The translations under genes and the position numbers were made by a program. Source: Neodontobutis hainanensis (taxonomy: Eukaryota; Chordata; Actinopteri; Gobiiformes; Odontobutidae). Taken from it: a stretch of DNA of 64,000 bases. Shown here one piece after another: positions 34,871 through 46,859 of this stretch (its first letter is position 1; the number at the start of each line of letters is the position of its first letter). The DNA is taken from contig JALDNG010000938.1 of NCBI GenBank assembly GCA_024349245.1, positions 1 through 64,000 on the forward strand, given 5' to 3'. The notes beneath the pieces were generated by a model. That model searched no databases and was not told where the DNA came from. It worked only from the letters and a program-made list of their open reading frames with translations.

Positions 34871-35329
34871 TTATTGTTGAAAAAGTTGTTTTGAGTTTCC
34901 AGGACTGTTATTGATAATAGTGGAATAATACCGTGACCGCGCGTCTTTCAGAGCTTCTGCATAAGCCCTCTTTTGTTCCCTGTATGCCTGTTTGTGAACA
35001 GTCAGTCCAGAAGCCTTGAACTGCCGCTCAAGGACACGCCCAGCTGCTTTCATCTTTCGCAGCTCGCAGGTGTACCAAGGTGCTGACCGTGTGAATGAGA
35101 CGGTCCTTGGTATCAGAGGGGCATGGAGGTCCAGGAGACTGCTCAGGGACTGGTTATAGAAATCCACCGAGTCAGCAACAGAAACCAAGTCAGAAAGGCC
35201 AATGGAAAGAGAGGAGATATGTTGAAGGTCCTGGACCAGGACATCCGCATTGATGTTTTTCAACTTTCTATAGTAGATCTGTCTCTTTGGTTTGATGTGA
35301 GAGAAAGGAAAGGGCAACTCCATTGCCAC
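34871..35329 (-). pseudogene. LINE linker between endonuclease and polymerase
   Basis: A 152-residue minus-strand frame with the family's variable linker: RSAPWYTCELRKMKAAGRVL and a Lys/Arg/Ala-rich helix near QAYREQKRAYAEALKDARSRYYS (read at about 34900-35060). This stretch joins endonuclease and polymerase in L2/CR1 ORF2 proteins. It stops at the polymerase side. Confidence 0.75.
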
Positions 35330-35462
35330 AACCTTGTGATCTGAAAATCCAAGATCATAAACCTGTAGGTTACTGATGAGAGCTGAGTTTGAAATGATTA
35401 AATCGAGTATGTGTCCCCTGGAATGTGTGGGGACATCAACATGTTGTTGTAGGTTGAGGAGT

Positions 35463-35880
35463 CTAGCAGCTGAAGAAAATCAGCAGCAAGATGACATGAG
35501 GGGTGTCAACATGAATATTTATATCTCCCAGGATAATAATATTGGCCGAGGTAGTACAAAGTGTAGTGAGGAGATCAGATATTTCCAGGATAAACACAGA
35601 ATTTTGCTTAGGGGCCGATAAATTAGGAGAACAGTCATTGGAAAAGGAGGCTTGCATTTAAATGCTAGACACTCACATGAAAATGTCGCAGGCAGCGTAA
35701 TGCGGGACAACTCCAGGTCCTGTCGGTGAATGACGGCTAGGCCACCACCACGGCCGGTGCTGCGAGCGGCCTCCAAGTAACTGTATCCAGGGGGACAGGC
35801 TTCATTTAGGGCAGAGAACACCTCTGGCTAATGCCATGTTTCTGTTAAACACATGAAGTCAAGTCTTTTCTCCCTAATGT
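35463..35880 (-). pseudogene. LINE AP endonuclease (copy 1, broken)
   Basis: Minus-strand pieces of an apurinic-endonuclease-like domain: ALNEACPPGYSYLEAARSTG then RGGGLAVI (near 35730-35810), a CLAFKCKPPFPMTVLLIYRP strand, and IIILGDINIHVD (near 35505-35545), which carries the family's Gly-Asp-x-Asn-x-His motif. Copy 1 shifts frame near 35610-35620 and again near 35500. The duplicate at 40485-40913 keeps this part open. The domain nicks target DNA. Confidence 0.85.
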
Positions 35881-35889
35881 GTTCTTCAA

Positions 35890-36429
35890 TCAGTACAGAT
35901 TTATTATTGATGGATTGAGTGTTAAAAAGTTCAAATTTAACCAATGACTGAGGGTGAATCTCTGAACTGGACACAAAACATTAAAATCCACTCCACGCAG
36001 GCTGGAATCCACTCCACGAAATGTATCCAACCCAAAGTGTGGGGATCCCGTGCTGGAGAGTGGATGTCTCGCGATATTTCCATTGTTGATAGTGACTGGA
36101 GCAGAGGCATTCTGATGACGCATTAAGCATGCGACAGATGACCAGAGAGAAGGAATGCTTGTAGAATAGCTGTTTGGATGGTTATGGAAGATGAATTTCC
36201 GACCAGATCCTCTATGAATGTACCGCGGACGGCGAAGGAGTCCAAGTTCTTTGATAATGGGGATATTAAATCCAGGTGTGGTTGCGAGATGTAGTCCACG
36301 AAGTTGGGAGCTGGAATAGCGGAGCGACATTCTGACCGAGGATGTCAGCCAGACAGCGCAAGCTAGCAGACAACACCAGCACAGCAGCGAAAATAGTAGT
36401 AGGTAGGTGCTCCTTGCAGTTATAAGCAT
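35890..36429 (-). CDS. LINE N-terminal segment (copy 1), open frame
   Basis: A 179-residue open frame on the minus strand that leads into the endonuclease reading. It starts with a hydrophobic stretch (LLLFSLLCWCCLLACAVWL) and ends with SHWLNLNFLTLNPSIIN, the position where L2-type ORF2 normally enters the endonuclease domain (NARSL-like). The endonuclease is in another frame, so the product would be truncated. Same frame is present, almost unchanged, at 40998-41537. Whether it was ever translated separately is unknown. Confidence 0.55.
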   Translation of the reverse strand: MLITARSTYLLLFSLLCWCCLLACAVWLTSSVRMSLRYSSSQLRGLHLATTPGFNIPIIKELGLLRRPRYIHRGSGRKFIFHNHPNSYSTSIPSLWSSVACLMRHQNASAPVTINNGNIARHPLSSTGSPHFGLDTFRGVDSSLRGVDFNVLCPVQRFTLSHWLNLNFLTLNPSIINLY

Positions 36430-36540
36430 AATTTAAAAACACAATTTAAAAATCGCGGCGAGCAGAGTGGAGAAGCGGCGAACACACAGCGCCAGCGTCC
36501 TCTCCAGCCTCTAGGTACCCACAGGCCCTTAGCTTGTCGA

Positions 36541-39500
36541 CCAGACTGTAGAAGAGCAGTAGTTCAGACTGTAGACGAGCATTAGAACAAACTGTATATT
36601 TGAATTAGAAAACACTATAGACATGCTTTAGAACAGACTGTAGAGGTGCAGTTTAACAGACTGTAGACGAGCATTAGAACAGACTGTATTTGAGTATAAG
36701 AAAACACACTAGACATGCTTTGGAACAGACTGTAGAGGTGCAGTAATACAGACTGTAGACGAGCATTAGAACAGTCTGTAGAAGTGCAGTATTACAGACT
36801 GTAGATGTGCAGTAGAACAGACTGTAGACATTTATTAGAAGAGATTTTAGACCTGCAGTAGAACAGACCATAGATGAGCAGTAGTAAAGACTGTAGACTT
36901 GCATTAGAACAGACTGTAGATGTGCAATAGAACAGACTGTAGATGTGCAAAAAAAGAATGTAGAAGTGCAATAGAACAGACTGCAGTAGAGCAGAGGTAC
37001 AGACTGTAAAATGGCATTAGAACAGACTGTAGAAGTGCAGTTGAACAGACTGTAGACTTGCAGTTAAACAGACTTCAGAGCAGCAGTAGTACAGACTCTA
37101 GATTGGCTTTAGAACTGACTGTAGACGTCCAGTAGAACAGACTGTAGATGTGCATTAGAAGAGACTGTAGACCTTTAATAAAACCGACTAGAGTCGTGCA
37201 GTAGAACAGACTGTAGAAGAGCAGTAGAAGAGACAGTGGACTTGCAGTTGAACAGACTGTAGATGTGCATTAGAACAGACTGTAGATGTGCAGTAGAACA
37301 GAATGTAGACTTGCAGTAGAACAGACTGTAGAGCAGCAGTAGTACAGACTCTAGACTGGCATTAGAACAGACTGTAGACCTGCAGTAGAACAGACTGTAG
37401 AGGAGAAGTAGAACAAACTGTAGAGGTGGAGTAGTAAAGACTTTTATTGGGCATTAGAACAGACTGTATTCGAGCAATAGAACAGACTATAGATGTGCAG
37501 TAGTACAGACTGCATTAGAACAGACTGTGGACGAGTATTTGAAGAGACTATATACGTGTATAGAACAGACTGTAGATGTCCAGTAAAACAGACTAATGAT
37601 GCTGCAGAAGAATAAAATTTAAAGGTCCGTTAGTAGAGACTGTAGACGAGCATTAGAACAGACTGTGTATGAGTATTAGAATAGACTGTAGACATGCTTT
37701 AGAACAGACTGTAGAGGTGCAGTAGTACAGACTGTACACGAGCAGTAGTACAGACTGTAGACTTGCATTAGAACAGACTGTAGATGTGCATTAGAACAGA
37801 ATGTAGACATACAATAGAACAGACGTAGAGGTGCAGTTTAACAGACTACAGACATGCAGTTGAACAGACTTCAGAGCAGCAGTAGAACAAACTCTAGACT
37901 GGCTTTAGAACAGACTGTAGGCGTGCAGTAGAACAGACTGTATATGAGCAGTAAAACAGACTGTAGATGTGCATTAGAAACAGACTTTAGAAGTGCAGTA
38001 GTTGAGACTGTAGATGTGCAGTAGTACAGACTGTATACGAGCATTAGAACAGACTGTATATGAGTATTAGAAAATACTGTAGACATGCTTTAGAACAGAT
38101 TGTAGAGGTGCAGTAATACAGACTGCAGATGAGCATTAGAACAGATTTTAGAAGTGCAGTAGTACAGACTGTAGATGAGCAGTAGCACAGACTGTAGACT
38201 TGCATTAGAACAGACTGTAGATGTGCATTAGAACAGAATGTAGACATACAATAGAACAAACGTAGAGGTGCAGTTTAACAGACTACAGACATGCAGTTGA
38301 ACAGACTTCAGAGCAGCAGTAGAACAAACTCTAGACTGGCTTTAGAACAGACTGTAGACGTGCAGTAGAACAGACTGTATATGAGCAGTAAAACAGACTG
38401 TAGATGTGCATTAGAAACAGACTTTAGAAGTGCAGTAGTTGAGACTGTAGATGTGCAGTAGTACAGACTGTATACGAGCATTAGAACAGACTGTATATGA
38501 GTATTAGAAAATACTGTAGACATGCTTTAGAACAGATTGTAGAGGTGCAGTAATACAGACTGCAGATGAGCATTAGAACAGATTTTAGAAGTGCAGTAGT
38601 ACAGACTGTAGATGAGCAGTAGCACAGACTGTAGACTTGCATTAGAACAGACTGTTGATGAGCATTAGAATAGACTTTAGAAGTACAGTAGTAATGACTG
38701 TAGAAATGCAGTAGAATAGACTATAGACGTTTATAAAAAAGACTGTAGACGTGCAGTAGAACAAAATGCGGTAGAGCAGAGGTACAGACTGTAAAGTAGC
38801 ATTATAAGAGACTGTAGACGTACAATAGAACAGACTGTAGATGAGCGTTAGAACAGACTGTATACGTCCATTAGAACAGACTGTAGATGTGCATTAGAAA
38901 AGACTGACGATGTGCAGAATAATAGACTGTAGAGGTGCAGTTGTTAAGACTTTACACGAGCATTAGAACAGACTGTACATTAGTATTAGAAAAGACTGTA
39001 GACATGCTTTACAACAGACTGTAGAGGTGAAGTAGTACAGACTGTAGACAACCACTAGAACAAACTGTAGATGTGCGGTAGAAGAGACTGTAGAGGTGCT
39101 GTGGTACAGAAAGTTGACTATTATTAGAAGAGACTGTAGGCGTGCAGTAGAACAGAATCTAGACAATTATTAGAACAGACTGTAGACTTCCACAAGCACA
39201 CACTGTAGAAGTGCATTAGAAAAGACTGTAGACATTTATTAATACAGACTATAGTCGCAGTAGAACAGACTGTAGAAGTGCAGTAGAATAGACTGCAGTA
39301 GAGCAGTTGTACAGACTGTAGATGTGTAGTAGAACAGACTGTAGACGTTTATCAGAACATACTGTAGACGTGCAATAGAACAGACTGTAGATGAGCAGTA
39401 GTACAGACTGTAGATTTGCATTAGAACAGACTGTAGATGTGCATTAGAACAGACTGTAGACGTGCAGTTGAACAGACTATAGATGTGCATTTGAACAGAT

Positions 39501-40484
39501 GTCAGAGCAGCAGTAGTACAGACTCTAGATTGGCTTTAGAACAGACTGTAGATGAGCTTTAGAACAGGCTGTAAACGTCCAGTAGAACAGACTGACAATT
39601 AGAACAGATTGTAGATATGCAGTAAAACAGACTGTAGACGTGCAGGTGAACAGAAATCAGAGCAGCAGTAGTACAGACTCTAGAATTACCTTAGAACAGA
39701 CTGTAAACGAGCAATAGAAATTACTGTAAACGTCCGTAGAACAAACTGACAATGTGCAAAAGAATAGACTCTAGAGCTGCAGTAGTACAGACTGTAGATG
39801 AGCAAATGAACAGACTGTATATGAGTTTTAGAAAACACTGTAGACATGCATTTATAACAGACTGTAGAGGTGCAGTAATACAGACTGTAGACGAGCATTA
39901 GAACAGACTGTAGAAGTGCAGTAGTACAGACTGTAGAGATACAGTTGAACAGACTGTAGACGTGCAGTTGAACAGACTTCAGAGCAGAATTAGTACAGAC
40001 TGTAGATTGTATAACAGACTGACAATTAGAACAGATTGTAGATGTGCAGTAAAAATGACTGTAGACATGCAGTAGAATAGAGTGCAGTAGAGCAATAGTA
40101 CAGACTGTAAAATGGCATTAGATTAGACTGTAGACATGCAGTAGAACAGACTGTAGACGTGCAGTTATACAGACTGTAGATGAGCATTAGAACAGACTGT
40201 TGATGTGCAGTAGAAAAGACTGTAGACGTACAATAGAACAGACTGTAGATGAGCATTAGAACAGAATGTAGGCGTCCATTAGAACAGACTGTAGATGTGC
40301 AGTAGTAAAGACTAAAGACCTGCATAAGAATAGACTGTGGACGAGCATTAGAACAGACTCTAGATGTGCTTTAGTACAGACTGTAGAGGTGCAGTAATAC
40401 AGACAGTAGACGAGCATTAGAAGAGACAGTAGAAGGGCAATAATAAATGTCGACATTCTGTACTACTGCACCTCAATAGTCTTT
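36541..40484 (+). repeat. 23-bp satellite array, second sector (duplication copy 1)
   Basis: Direct continuation of the satellite after the LINE. It is the satellite half of a tandem duplication with 41650-45158. It contains an extra internal duplication of 437 bp (about 37868-38304 repeated at 38305-38741) that the second copy lacks. At the right end the orientation flips for about 40 bp near 40445, then joins LINE sequence at 40480-40484 through the shared word TCTTT. Confidence 0.9.
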
Positions 40485-40913
40485 GGTTTGATGTGAGAGA
40501 AAGGAAAGGGCAACTATGTGTCCCCTGGAATGTGTGGGGACATCAACATGTTGTTGTAGGTTGAGGGAGTCTAGCAGCTGAAGAAAATCAGCAGCAAGAT
40601 GACATGAGGTGGTGTCAACATGAATATTTATATCTCCCAGGATAATAATATTGGCCGAGGTAGTACAAAGTGTAGTGAGGAGATCAGATATTTCCGGGAT
40701 AAACACAGAATTTTGCTTAGGGGGCCGATAAATTAGGAGAACAGTCATTGGAAAAGGAGGCTTGCATTTAAATGCTAGACACTCACATGAAAATGTCGCA
40801 GGCAGCGTAATGCGGGACAACTCCAGGTCCTGTCGGTGAATGACGGCTAGGCCACCACCACGGCCGGTGCTGCGAGCGGCCTCAAGTAACTGTATCCAGG
40901 GGACAGGCTTCAT
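40485..40913 (-). pseudogene. LINE AP endonuclease (copy 2, part)
   Basis: In this copy one minus-strand frame runs through RGGGLAVIHRQDLELS, the CLAFKCKPPFPMTVLLIYRP strand, IIILGDINIHVD and HSRGHIVALSFL, so the middle and end of the endonuclease are unbroken, unlike copy 1. The frame is truncated: it begins at a chance start and runs off the duplication junction. It cannot encode a whole LINE protein. Confidence 0.8.
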
Positions 40914-40997
40914 TTAGGGCAGAGAACACCTCTGGCTAATGCCATGTTTCTGTTAAACACATGAAGTCAAGTCTTTTCTCCCTAATGTGTTCTTCAA

Positions 40998-41537
40998 TCA
41001 GTACAGATTTATTATTGATGGATTGAGTGTTAAAAAGTTCAAATTTAACCAATGACTGAGGGTGAATCTCTGAACTGGACACAAAACATTAAAATCCACT
41101 CCACGCAGGCTGGAATCCACTCCACGAAATGTATCCAACCCAAAGTGTGGGGATCCCGTGCTGGAGAGTGGATGTCTCGCGATATTTCCATTGTTGATAG
41201 TGACTGGAGCAGAGGCATTCTGATGGCGCATTAAGCATGCGACAGATGACCAGAGAGAAGGAATGCTTGTAGAATAGCTGTTTGGATGGTTATGGAAGAT
41301 GAATTTCCGACCAGATCCTCTATGAATGTACCGCGGACGACGAAGGAGTCCAAGTTCTTTGATAATGGGGATATTAAATCCAGGTGTGGTTGCGAGATGT
41401 AGTCCACGAAGTTGGGAGCTGGAATAGCGGAGCGACATTCTGACCGAGGATGTCAGCCAGACAGCGCAAGCTAGCAGACAACACCAGCACAGCAGCGAAA
41501 ATAGTAGTAGGTAGGTGCTCCTTGCAGTTATAAGCAT
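40998..41537 (-). CDS. LINE N-terminal segment (copy 2), open frame
   Basis: Identical in predicted protein to the frame at 35890-36429 (179 residues), offset 5,108 bp. Same remarks apply. Confidence 0.55.
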   Translation of the reverse strand: MLITARSTYLLLFSLLCWCCLLACAVWLTSSVRMSLRYSSSQLRGLHLATTPGFNIPIIKELGLLRRPRYIHRGSGRKFIFHNHPNSYSTSIPSLWSSVACLMRHQNASAPVTINNGNIARHPLSSTGSPHFGLDTFRGVDSSLRGVDFNVLCPVQRFTLSHWLNLNFLTLNPSIINLY

Positions 41538-41649
41538 AATTTAAAAACACAATTTAAAAATCGCGGGCGAGCAGAGTGGAGAAGCGGCGAACACACAGCG
41601 CCAGCGTCCTCTCCAGCCTCTAGGTACCCACAGGCCCTTAGCTTGTCGA

Positions 41650-44600
41650 CCAGACTGTAGAAGAGCAGTAGTTCAGACTGTAGACGAGCATTAGAACAAA
41701 CTGTATATTTGAATTAGAAAACACTATAGACATGCTTTAAAACAGACTGTAGAGGTGCAGTTTAACAGACTGTAGACGAGCATTAGAACAGACTGTATTT
41801 GAGTATAAGAAAACACACTAGACATGCTTTGGAACAGACTGTAGAGGTGCAGTAATACAGACTGTAGACGAGCATTAGAACAGTCTGTAGAAGTGCAGTA
41901 TTACAGACTGTAGATGTGCAGTAGAACAGACTGTAGACATTTATTAGAAGAGATTTTAGACCTGCAGTAGAACAGACCATAGATGAGTAGTAGTAAAGAC
42001 TGTAGACTTGCATTAGAACAGACTGTAGATGTGCAATAGAACAGACTGTAGATGTGCAATAAAAAAGAATGTAGAAGTGCAATAGAACAGACTGCAGTAG
42101 AGCAGAGGTACAGACTGTAAAATGGCATTAGAACAGACTGTAGAAGTGCAGTTGAACAGACTGTAGACTTGCAGTTAAACAGACTTCAGAGCAGCAGTAG
42201 TACAGACTCTAGATTGGCTTTAGAACTGACTGTAGACGTCCAGTAGAACAGACTGTAGATGTGCATTAGAAGAGACTGTAGACCTTTAATAAAACCGACT
42301 AGAGTCGTGCAGTAGAACAGACTGTAGAAGAGCAGTAGAAGAGACAGTGGACTTGCAGTTGAACAGACTGTAGATGTGCATTAGAACAGACTGTAGATGT
42401 GCAGTAGAACAGAATGTAGACTTGCAGTAGAACAGACTGTAGAGCAGCAGTAGTACAGACTCTAGACTGGCATTAGAACAGACTGTAGACCTGCAGTAGA
42501 ACAGACTGTAGAGGAGAAGTAGAACAAACTGTAGAGGTGGAGTAGTAAAGACTTTTATTGGGCATTAGAACAGACTGTATTCGAGCAATAGAACAGACTA
42601 TAGATGTGCAGTAGTACAGACTGCATTAGAACAGACTGTGGACGAGTATTTGAAGAGACTATATACGTGTATAGAACAGACTGTAGATGTCCAGTAAAAC
42701 AGACTAATGATGCTGCAGAAGAATAAAATTTAAAGGTCCGTTAGTAGAGACTGTAGACGAGCATTAGAACAGACTGTGTATGAGTATTAGAATAGACTGT
42801 AGACATGCTTTAGAACAGACTGTAGAGGTGCAGTAGTACAGACTGTACACGAGCAGTAGTACAGACTGTAGACTTGCATTAGAACAGACTGTAGATGTGC
42901 ATTAGAACAGAATGTAGACATACAATAGAACAGACGTAGAGGTGCAGTTTAACAGACTACAGACATGCAGTTGAACAGACTTCAGAGCAGCAGTAGAACA
43001 AACTCTAGACTGGCTTTAGAACAGACTGTAGACGTGCAGTAGAACAGACTGTATATGAGCAGTAAAACAGACTGTAGATGTGCATTAGAAACAGACTTTA
43101 GAAGTGCAGTAGTTGAGACTGTAGATGTGCAGTAGTACAGACTGTATACGAGCATTAGAACAGACTGTATATGAGTATTAGAAAATACTGTAGACATGCT
43201 TTAGAACAGATTGTAGAGGTGCAGTAATACAGACTGCAGATGAGCATTAGAACAGATTTTAGAAGTGCAGTAGTACAGACTGTAGATGAGCAGTAGCACA
43301 GACTGTAGACTTGCATTAGAACAGACTGTTGATGAGCATTAGAATAGACTTTAGAAGTACAGTAGTAATGACTGTAGAAATGCAGTAGAATAGACTATAG
43401 ACGTTTATAAAAAGACTGTAGACGTGCAGTAGAACAAAATGCGGTAGAGCAGAGGTACAGACTGTAAAGTAGCATTATAAGAGACTGTAGACGACACAAT
43501 AGAACAGACTGTAGATGAGCGTTAGAACAGACTGTATCGTCCATTAGAACAGACTGTAGATGTGCATTAGAAAAGACTGACGATGTGCAGAATAATAGAC
43601 TGTAGAGGTGCAGTTGTTAAGACTTTACGAGCATTAGAACAGACTGTACATTAGTATTAGAAAAGACTGTAGACATGCTTTACAACAGACTGTAGAGGTG
43701 AAGTAGTACAGACTGTAGACAACCACTAGAACAAACTGTAGATGTGCGGTAGAAGAGACTGTAGAGGTGCTGTGGTACAGAAAGTTGACTATTATTAGAA
43801 GAGACTGTAGGCGTGCAGTAGAACAGAATCTAGACAATTATTAGAACAGACTGTAGACTTCCACAAGCACACACTGTAGATGTGCATTAGAAAAGACTGT
43901 AGACATTTATTAATACAGACTATAGTCGTGCAGTAGAACAGACTGTAGAAGTGCAGTAGAATAGACTGCAGTAGAGCAGTTGTACAGACTGTAGATGTGT
44001 AGTAGAACAGACTGTAGACGTTTATCAGAACATACTGTAGACGTGCAATAGAACAGACTGTAGATGAGCAGTAGTACAGACTGTAGATTTGCATTAGAAC
44101 AGACTGTAGATGTGCATTAGAACAGACTGTAGACGTGCAGTTGAACAGACTATAGATGTGCATTTGAACAGATGTCAGAGCAGCAGTAGTACAGACTCTA
44201 GATTGGCTTTAGAACAGACTGTAGATGAGCTTTAGAACAGGCTGTAAACGTCCAGTAGAACAGACTGACAATTAGAACAGATTGTAGATATGCAGTAAAA
44301 CAGACTGTAGACGTGCAGGTGAACAGAAATCAGAGCAGCAGTAGTACAGACTCTAGAATTACCTTAGAACAGACTGTAAACGAGCAATAGAAATTACTGT
44401 AAACGTCCCGTAGAACAAACTGACAATGTGCAAAAGAATAGACTCTAGAGCTGCAGTAGTACAGACTGTAGATGAGCAAATGAACAGACTGTATATGAGT
44501 TTTAGAAAACACTGTAGACATGCATTTATAACAGACTGTAGAGGTGCAGTAATACAGACTGTAGACGAGCATTAGAACAGACTGTAGAAGTGCAGTAGTA

Positions 44601-45124
44601 CAGACTGTAGAGATACAGTTGAACAGACTGTAGGCGTGCAGTTGAACAGACTTCAGAGCAGAATTAGTACAGACTGTAGATTGTATAACAGACTGACAAT
44701 TAGAACAGATTGTAGATGTGCAGTAAAAATGACTGTAGACATGCAGTAGAATAGAGTGCAGTAGAGCAATAGTACAGACTGTAAAATGGCATTAGATTAG
44801 ACTGTAGACATGCAGTAGAACAGACTGTAGACGTGCAGTTATACAGACTGTAGATGAGCATTAGAACAGACTGTTGATGTGCAGTAGAAAAGACTGTAGG
44901 CGTGCAATAGAACAGACTGTAGATGAGCATTAGAACAGAATGTAGGCGTCCATTAGAACAGACTGTAGATGTGCAGTAGTAAAGACTAAAGACCTGCATA
45001 AGAATAGACTGTGGACGAGCATTAGAACAGACTCTAGATGTGCTTTAGTACAGACTGTAGAGGTGCAGTAATACAGACAGTAGACGAGCATTAGAAGAGA
45101 CAGTAGAAGGGCAATAATAAATGT
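41650..45124 (+). repeat. 23-bp satellite array (duplication copy 2)
   Basis: Second satellite copy of the 5.2-kb duplication; offset to copy 1 is 5,109 bp before about 38300 and 4,674 bp after, because the 437-bp internal duplication is absent here. Confidence 0.9.
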
Positions 45125-46167
45125 CGACATTCTGTACTACTGCACCTCAATAGTCTTTTCTACTGCACATCTACAGTCTGAAGTACTGCACTTCTACAGT
45201 CTGTTTTAATGCTTGTCTACAATCTATACAACTGCATCTCTACAGTCTGTTCTAAAGCATTTCTACAGTGTTTTCTAATACTCATATAGAGTATGTTCTA
45301 ATGCTCATCTACAGTCTGTAGTAATGCACCTCTAGAGTCTATTCTTCTGCACATTGTCTGTTCTACTGGACGTTTACAGTAATTTCTAATGCTTGTCTAC
45401 AGTCTGTTCTACTGCACAACTATTGTCTATTTTAATAATTGTCTACAGTCTCTTCTAATGCACATCTACAGTCTGTTCTAATGCACATCTACAGTTTGTT
45501 CAACTGCACCTCTACAGTCTGTTCTATTGCACGTCTACAGTCTGTTCTACTGCACGACTATAGTCTATTTTTAATAACGTCTACAGTCTTTTCTAAAGCA
45601 CATCTACAGTCTGTCCGACTGCAGGTATACAGTCTGTTCTAATAAACGTCTACATTCTGTTCTACTGCACATCTACAGTCTGTACTACTGCACTTCTACA
45701 GTCTGTATAATGCTCGTTTGCAGTCTGTATTACTGCACCTCAACAGTTTGTTCTACTGCACATCTACAGTCTGTTCTACTGCATGTCTACAGTCTGTTCT
45801 AATGCCAGTTTACAGTCTTTACTACTGCTCTACAGCAGTTTATTTTACTGCACGTCTACAGTCTGTTTTTCTGCACATCTGTTCTAATTGTTAGTCTGTT
45901 CTACTGGACTTTACAGTCTGTTCTAATGCTCGTCCACCGTCTGTTCTAATGCAGGTCTTTAGTGTGTTCTACTGCTCGTCTACAGTCTGTTCTATTGCAC
46001 GTCTTTAGTCTGTTCCAATGCACATCTACAGTCTGTTCAACTGCACGTCTACTGTCTGTTAAACTGCATCTCAACAGTCTGTTCTAATGCCAGTTTACAG
46101 TCTGTACCTCTGCTCTACTGCAGTCTGTTCTACTGCACGTTTACAGTCTGTTTTACTGCACATCTAC
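45125..46167 (-). repeat. 23-bp satellite in inverted orientation, part 1
   Basis: From about 45125 the plus strand reads CTACAGTCTGTTCTA, the reverse complement of the usual core. The switch occurs at GTCGACATTCTGTACTACTG. Monomer period stays 23 bp. Confidence 0.92.
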
Positions 46168-46859
46168 TGTTATGTCAATTCAAGGTACAAGTTGTCCTGA
46201 GCACTCAGCCTATTTTTACTCAAATTACTAAGAGCACTCCCAAACTGCAGGGGCAACCACGCATCAAAAGGTTATGGAACCAACTTCCAGGAAGTGCTCT
46301 TGGGACCATAATTACCAGCGCGCACACACAGAGTGCATGGCAGTTGAAATGTTTGGTAAAAGCTCAGTTGGCCATCTCACTTGTTCCTGAGGAAAAGAAA
46401 CTTTGACCACAGCTCCTGATTATCCAAGGACACAACTGGTAGGACAAAAGTGGACTGTGTGTTTGTTTGTGTTGAGTTAAGACTTTTGTATGATTTTGTT
46501 TTCTTGGTTGTAATGTCCAATTTAAATCAAATAGTGAATACTTTATGTGAACATTACTCTAAGCATGTGTATTGTTTAAATTATATAAGTTTAATTAGAG
46601 AGGTTAATTAAAATGACTGTTTGGTTTGACATTTACTATTTGAGGAAGTGGTATTGAGTTATTTGTGATTTATTTGCAACTAATTTCTGCTTTGGTTTGT
46701 GTATTTTAAAGGTTATCAACCTATTCTGTTCCACCCGATCATCTTTAGGAAAAAAAGAAAAAGAAAGAACAGTTTTGAGTTGTCCTTTGCATTCATCAGA
46801 GATAAAGCAGTTTTCAAGTTTGGGCAGAGCTGTAGTCAGTTAAAAACACACAGAACTTG
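46168..46859. mobile_element. Unidentified 692-bp insertion in satellite
   Basis: Non-satellite DNA flanked by ACATCTAC at 46160-46167 and 46860-46867, consistent with an 8-bp target duplication, though this word belongs to the satellite monomer. The ends show no clear long inverted repeat. The plus strand keeps an open reading (not starting with ATG) from before 46200 to a TGA at 46404-46406, with GQPRIKRLWNQLPGSALG and LVKAQLAISLVPEEKKL; after that it is A/T-rich with a purine run at 46748-46772. It could be the 3' end of a transposon or a fragment of a processed gene. I do not recognise it. Confidence 0.5.

Larger units (their letters stand above)
33840..36540 (-). mobile_element. L2/CR1-type LINE, 5' and central portion
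   Basis: The rest of the minus-strand LINE cut by the ERV, reading from 36540 down to 33840: an N-terminal segment, AP endonuclease, a linker, and the reverse transcriptase up to the cut. With the 3' part, about 3.5 kb remain. The outer end at 36540 abuts 23-bp satellite directly. No target duplication is evident; the empty site at 63811-63830 suggests only a few satellite bases were lost. Confidence 0.9.
40485..41649 (-). mobile_element. LINE 5' fragment, duplicated copy
   Basis: Repeats 35289-36540 with one internal loss of 89 bp (matching 35320-35408). It arose as part of the 5.2-kb tandem duplication and not by retrotransposition: it begins in mid-element and carries the same satellite junction at its other end. 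Confidence 0.9.

Noticed and set aside
46168..46859. Solo LTR or SINE
   Set aside because: Ends do not match any LTR in the window, no polymerase III boxes, and an open reading precedes the A/T-rich part.
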